The notes under the pieces are model-generated. The model ran no database searches. It saw only the letters and a program-made list of their open reading frames with translations, and was not told where the DNA came from. Positions 5,974 to 6,477 of a stretch of 6,477 nt of DNA are shown here, one piece after another. The DNA is from Bacillota bacterium (GTDB lineage Bacteria; Bacillota; Clostridia; Lachnospirales; Bianqueaceae). The position numbers and the translations under genes are program-made. The stretch lies in the NCBI GenBank assembly GCA_017474705.1, contig JAFVHC010000132.1, positions 1 to 6,477 on the forward strand, in the 5' to 3' direction. Numbering within the stretch: position 1 is the first letter of the stretch; each line of letters begins with the position of its first letter.

Positions 5974-6477
5974 ATGGCAAAAGAGTTTTACGTTACCACA
6001 GAAGCCCCTATCGTTGAGACTCCGAAGGGAAAGATCCGCGGTTTCCATTATCGCGGCGTCGATCATTTCCATGGCATTCGCTATGCAAAAGCAAAGCGTT
6101 TTGAAATGCCGAAACCGATCGAGGCCTGGGAGGGCGTCAAGGATGCATTCAGTTATGGCATGAACTGCCCGGTCCTGAACGAGCCGATGCCACAGGGCGA
6201 AGTCCGCATGCCGCATCGTTTCTGGCCCAGTTCCGAACACTGCCAGTATCTGAATATCTGGACGCCCGGATGCGACGATAAAAAGCGTCCTGTTTTGTTC
6301 TGGATGCATGGCGGCGGCTATGCTTCCGGTTCCGCGATCGAGCAGGTCTGCTATGATGGTTACAATCTGGCAAAACTTGATGATGTTGTTCTTGTTACGG
6401 TCAATCATCGTTTGAACGCATTTGGTTATCTGGACATGTCCGCCTATGGCGAGAAATTTGCGAACTCTGTGAACGTC
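5974..6477 (+). CDS. Type B carboxylesterase, N-terminal part (3' truncated by window)
   Basis: Alpha/beta-hydrolase fold esterase (carboxylesterase type B, PnbA-like group) that would hydrolyse carboxylic esters. The ATG at 5974 has AAGGAG (5960-5965) 8 nt upstream. The first 168 residues are visible; family members are usually about 480-550. Landmarks in order: a KGKIRGF beta strand near 18-24; FHGIRYAKA near 32-40; CPV at Cys65; SEHCQYLNIWTP (87-98), the counterpart of the EDCLYLN signature; PVLFWMHGGGYASGS with the oxyanion-hole motif HGGG at 112-115; VTVNHRLNAFGYL, matching VTVNYRLNxxGFL. The nucleophile motif GxSxG lies beyond the window, so activity cannot be confirmed. His and Gln replace Asp and Leu in the signature. 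No signal peptide is seen, so the enzyme is probably cytoplasmic. Its position behind the transporter suggests ester removal from the imported compound, which is inference. Confidence 0.92.
   Translation, partial: MAKEFYVTTEAPIVETPKGKIRGFHYRGVDHFHGIRYAKAKRFEMPKPIEAWEGVKDAFSYGMNCPVLNEPMPQGEVRMPHRFWPSSEHCQYLNIWTPGCDDKKRPVLFWMHGGGYASGSAIEQVCYDGYNLAKLDDVVLVTVNHRLNAFGYLDMSAYGEKFANSVNV

Noticed and set aside
5947..6408. A 153-codon minus-strand frame opposite the esterase.
   Set aside because: The plus strand here has a ribosome binding site and several type B esterase motifs, so the reverse frame is a by-product.

Overview
The window looks like chromosomal DNA from an anaerobic Firmicute, most likely a member of the Clostridia. 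The evidence is a pyruvate phosphate dikinase (PPDK) fragment that closely resembles the clostridial enzyme, strong AGGAGG-type ribosome binding sites, a consensus-like sigma-A promoter, and a carbohydrate ABC transporter of the LplB/YtcP/LplA type without its own ATPase, which is typical of this phylum. Coding DNA is moderately GC-rich with many C- and T-ending codons, and intergenic DNA is AT-rich. I cannot name the genus. All genes lie on the + strand.

Layout: (1) 1-2057, the C-terminal three quarters of PPDK, closed by a clear intrinsic terminator at about 2082-2122. (2) 2123-2324, an AT-rich regulatory region. It holds a 9-bp direct repeat, a TTGACA-N18-TATTAT promoter, an imperfect 10-bp inverted repeat lying across that promoter, and a possible 7-codon leader ORF. 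(3) 2325-5897, two permease genes and a substrate-binding lipoprotein gene, tightly spaced and probably one operon. (4) A hairpin with a poor U-tract at 5912-5941. (5) 5974 to the end, the N-terminal 168 residues of a type B carboxylesterase, which runs off the window.

Working model (inference): the lipoprotein captures an oligosaccharide or modified glycan outside the cell and the two permeases form the channel. An ATPase encoded elsewhere (MsmX type) would power import, and the esterase, which has no signal peptide, could remove ester groups from the imported compound. PPDK serves central PEP/pyruvate metabolism and is probably only a neighbour, because a terminator separates it from the transporter operon. 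The substrate cannot be read from this sequence.

No wholly new system is visible. The points most worth checking are the inverted repeat over the promoter, the leader ORF whose stop overlaps the permease ribosome binding site, and the esterase with an altered family signature placed directly behind the transporter.
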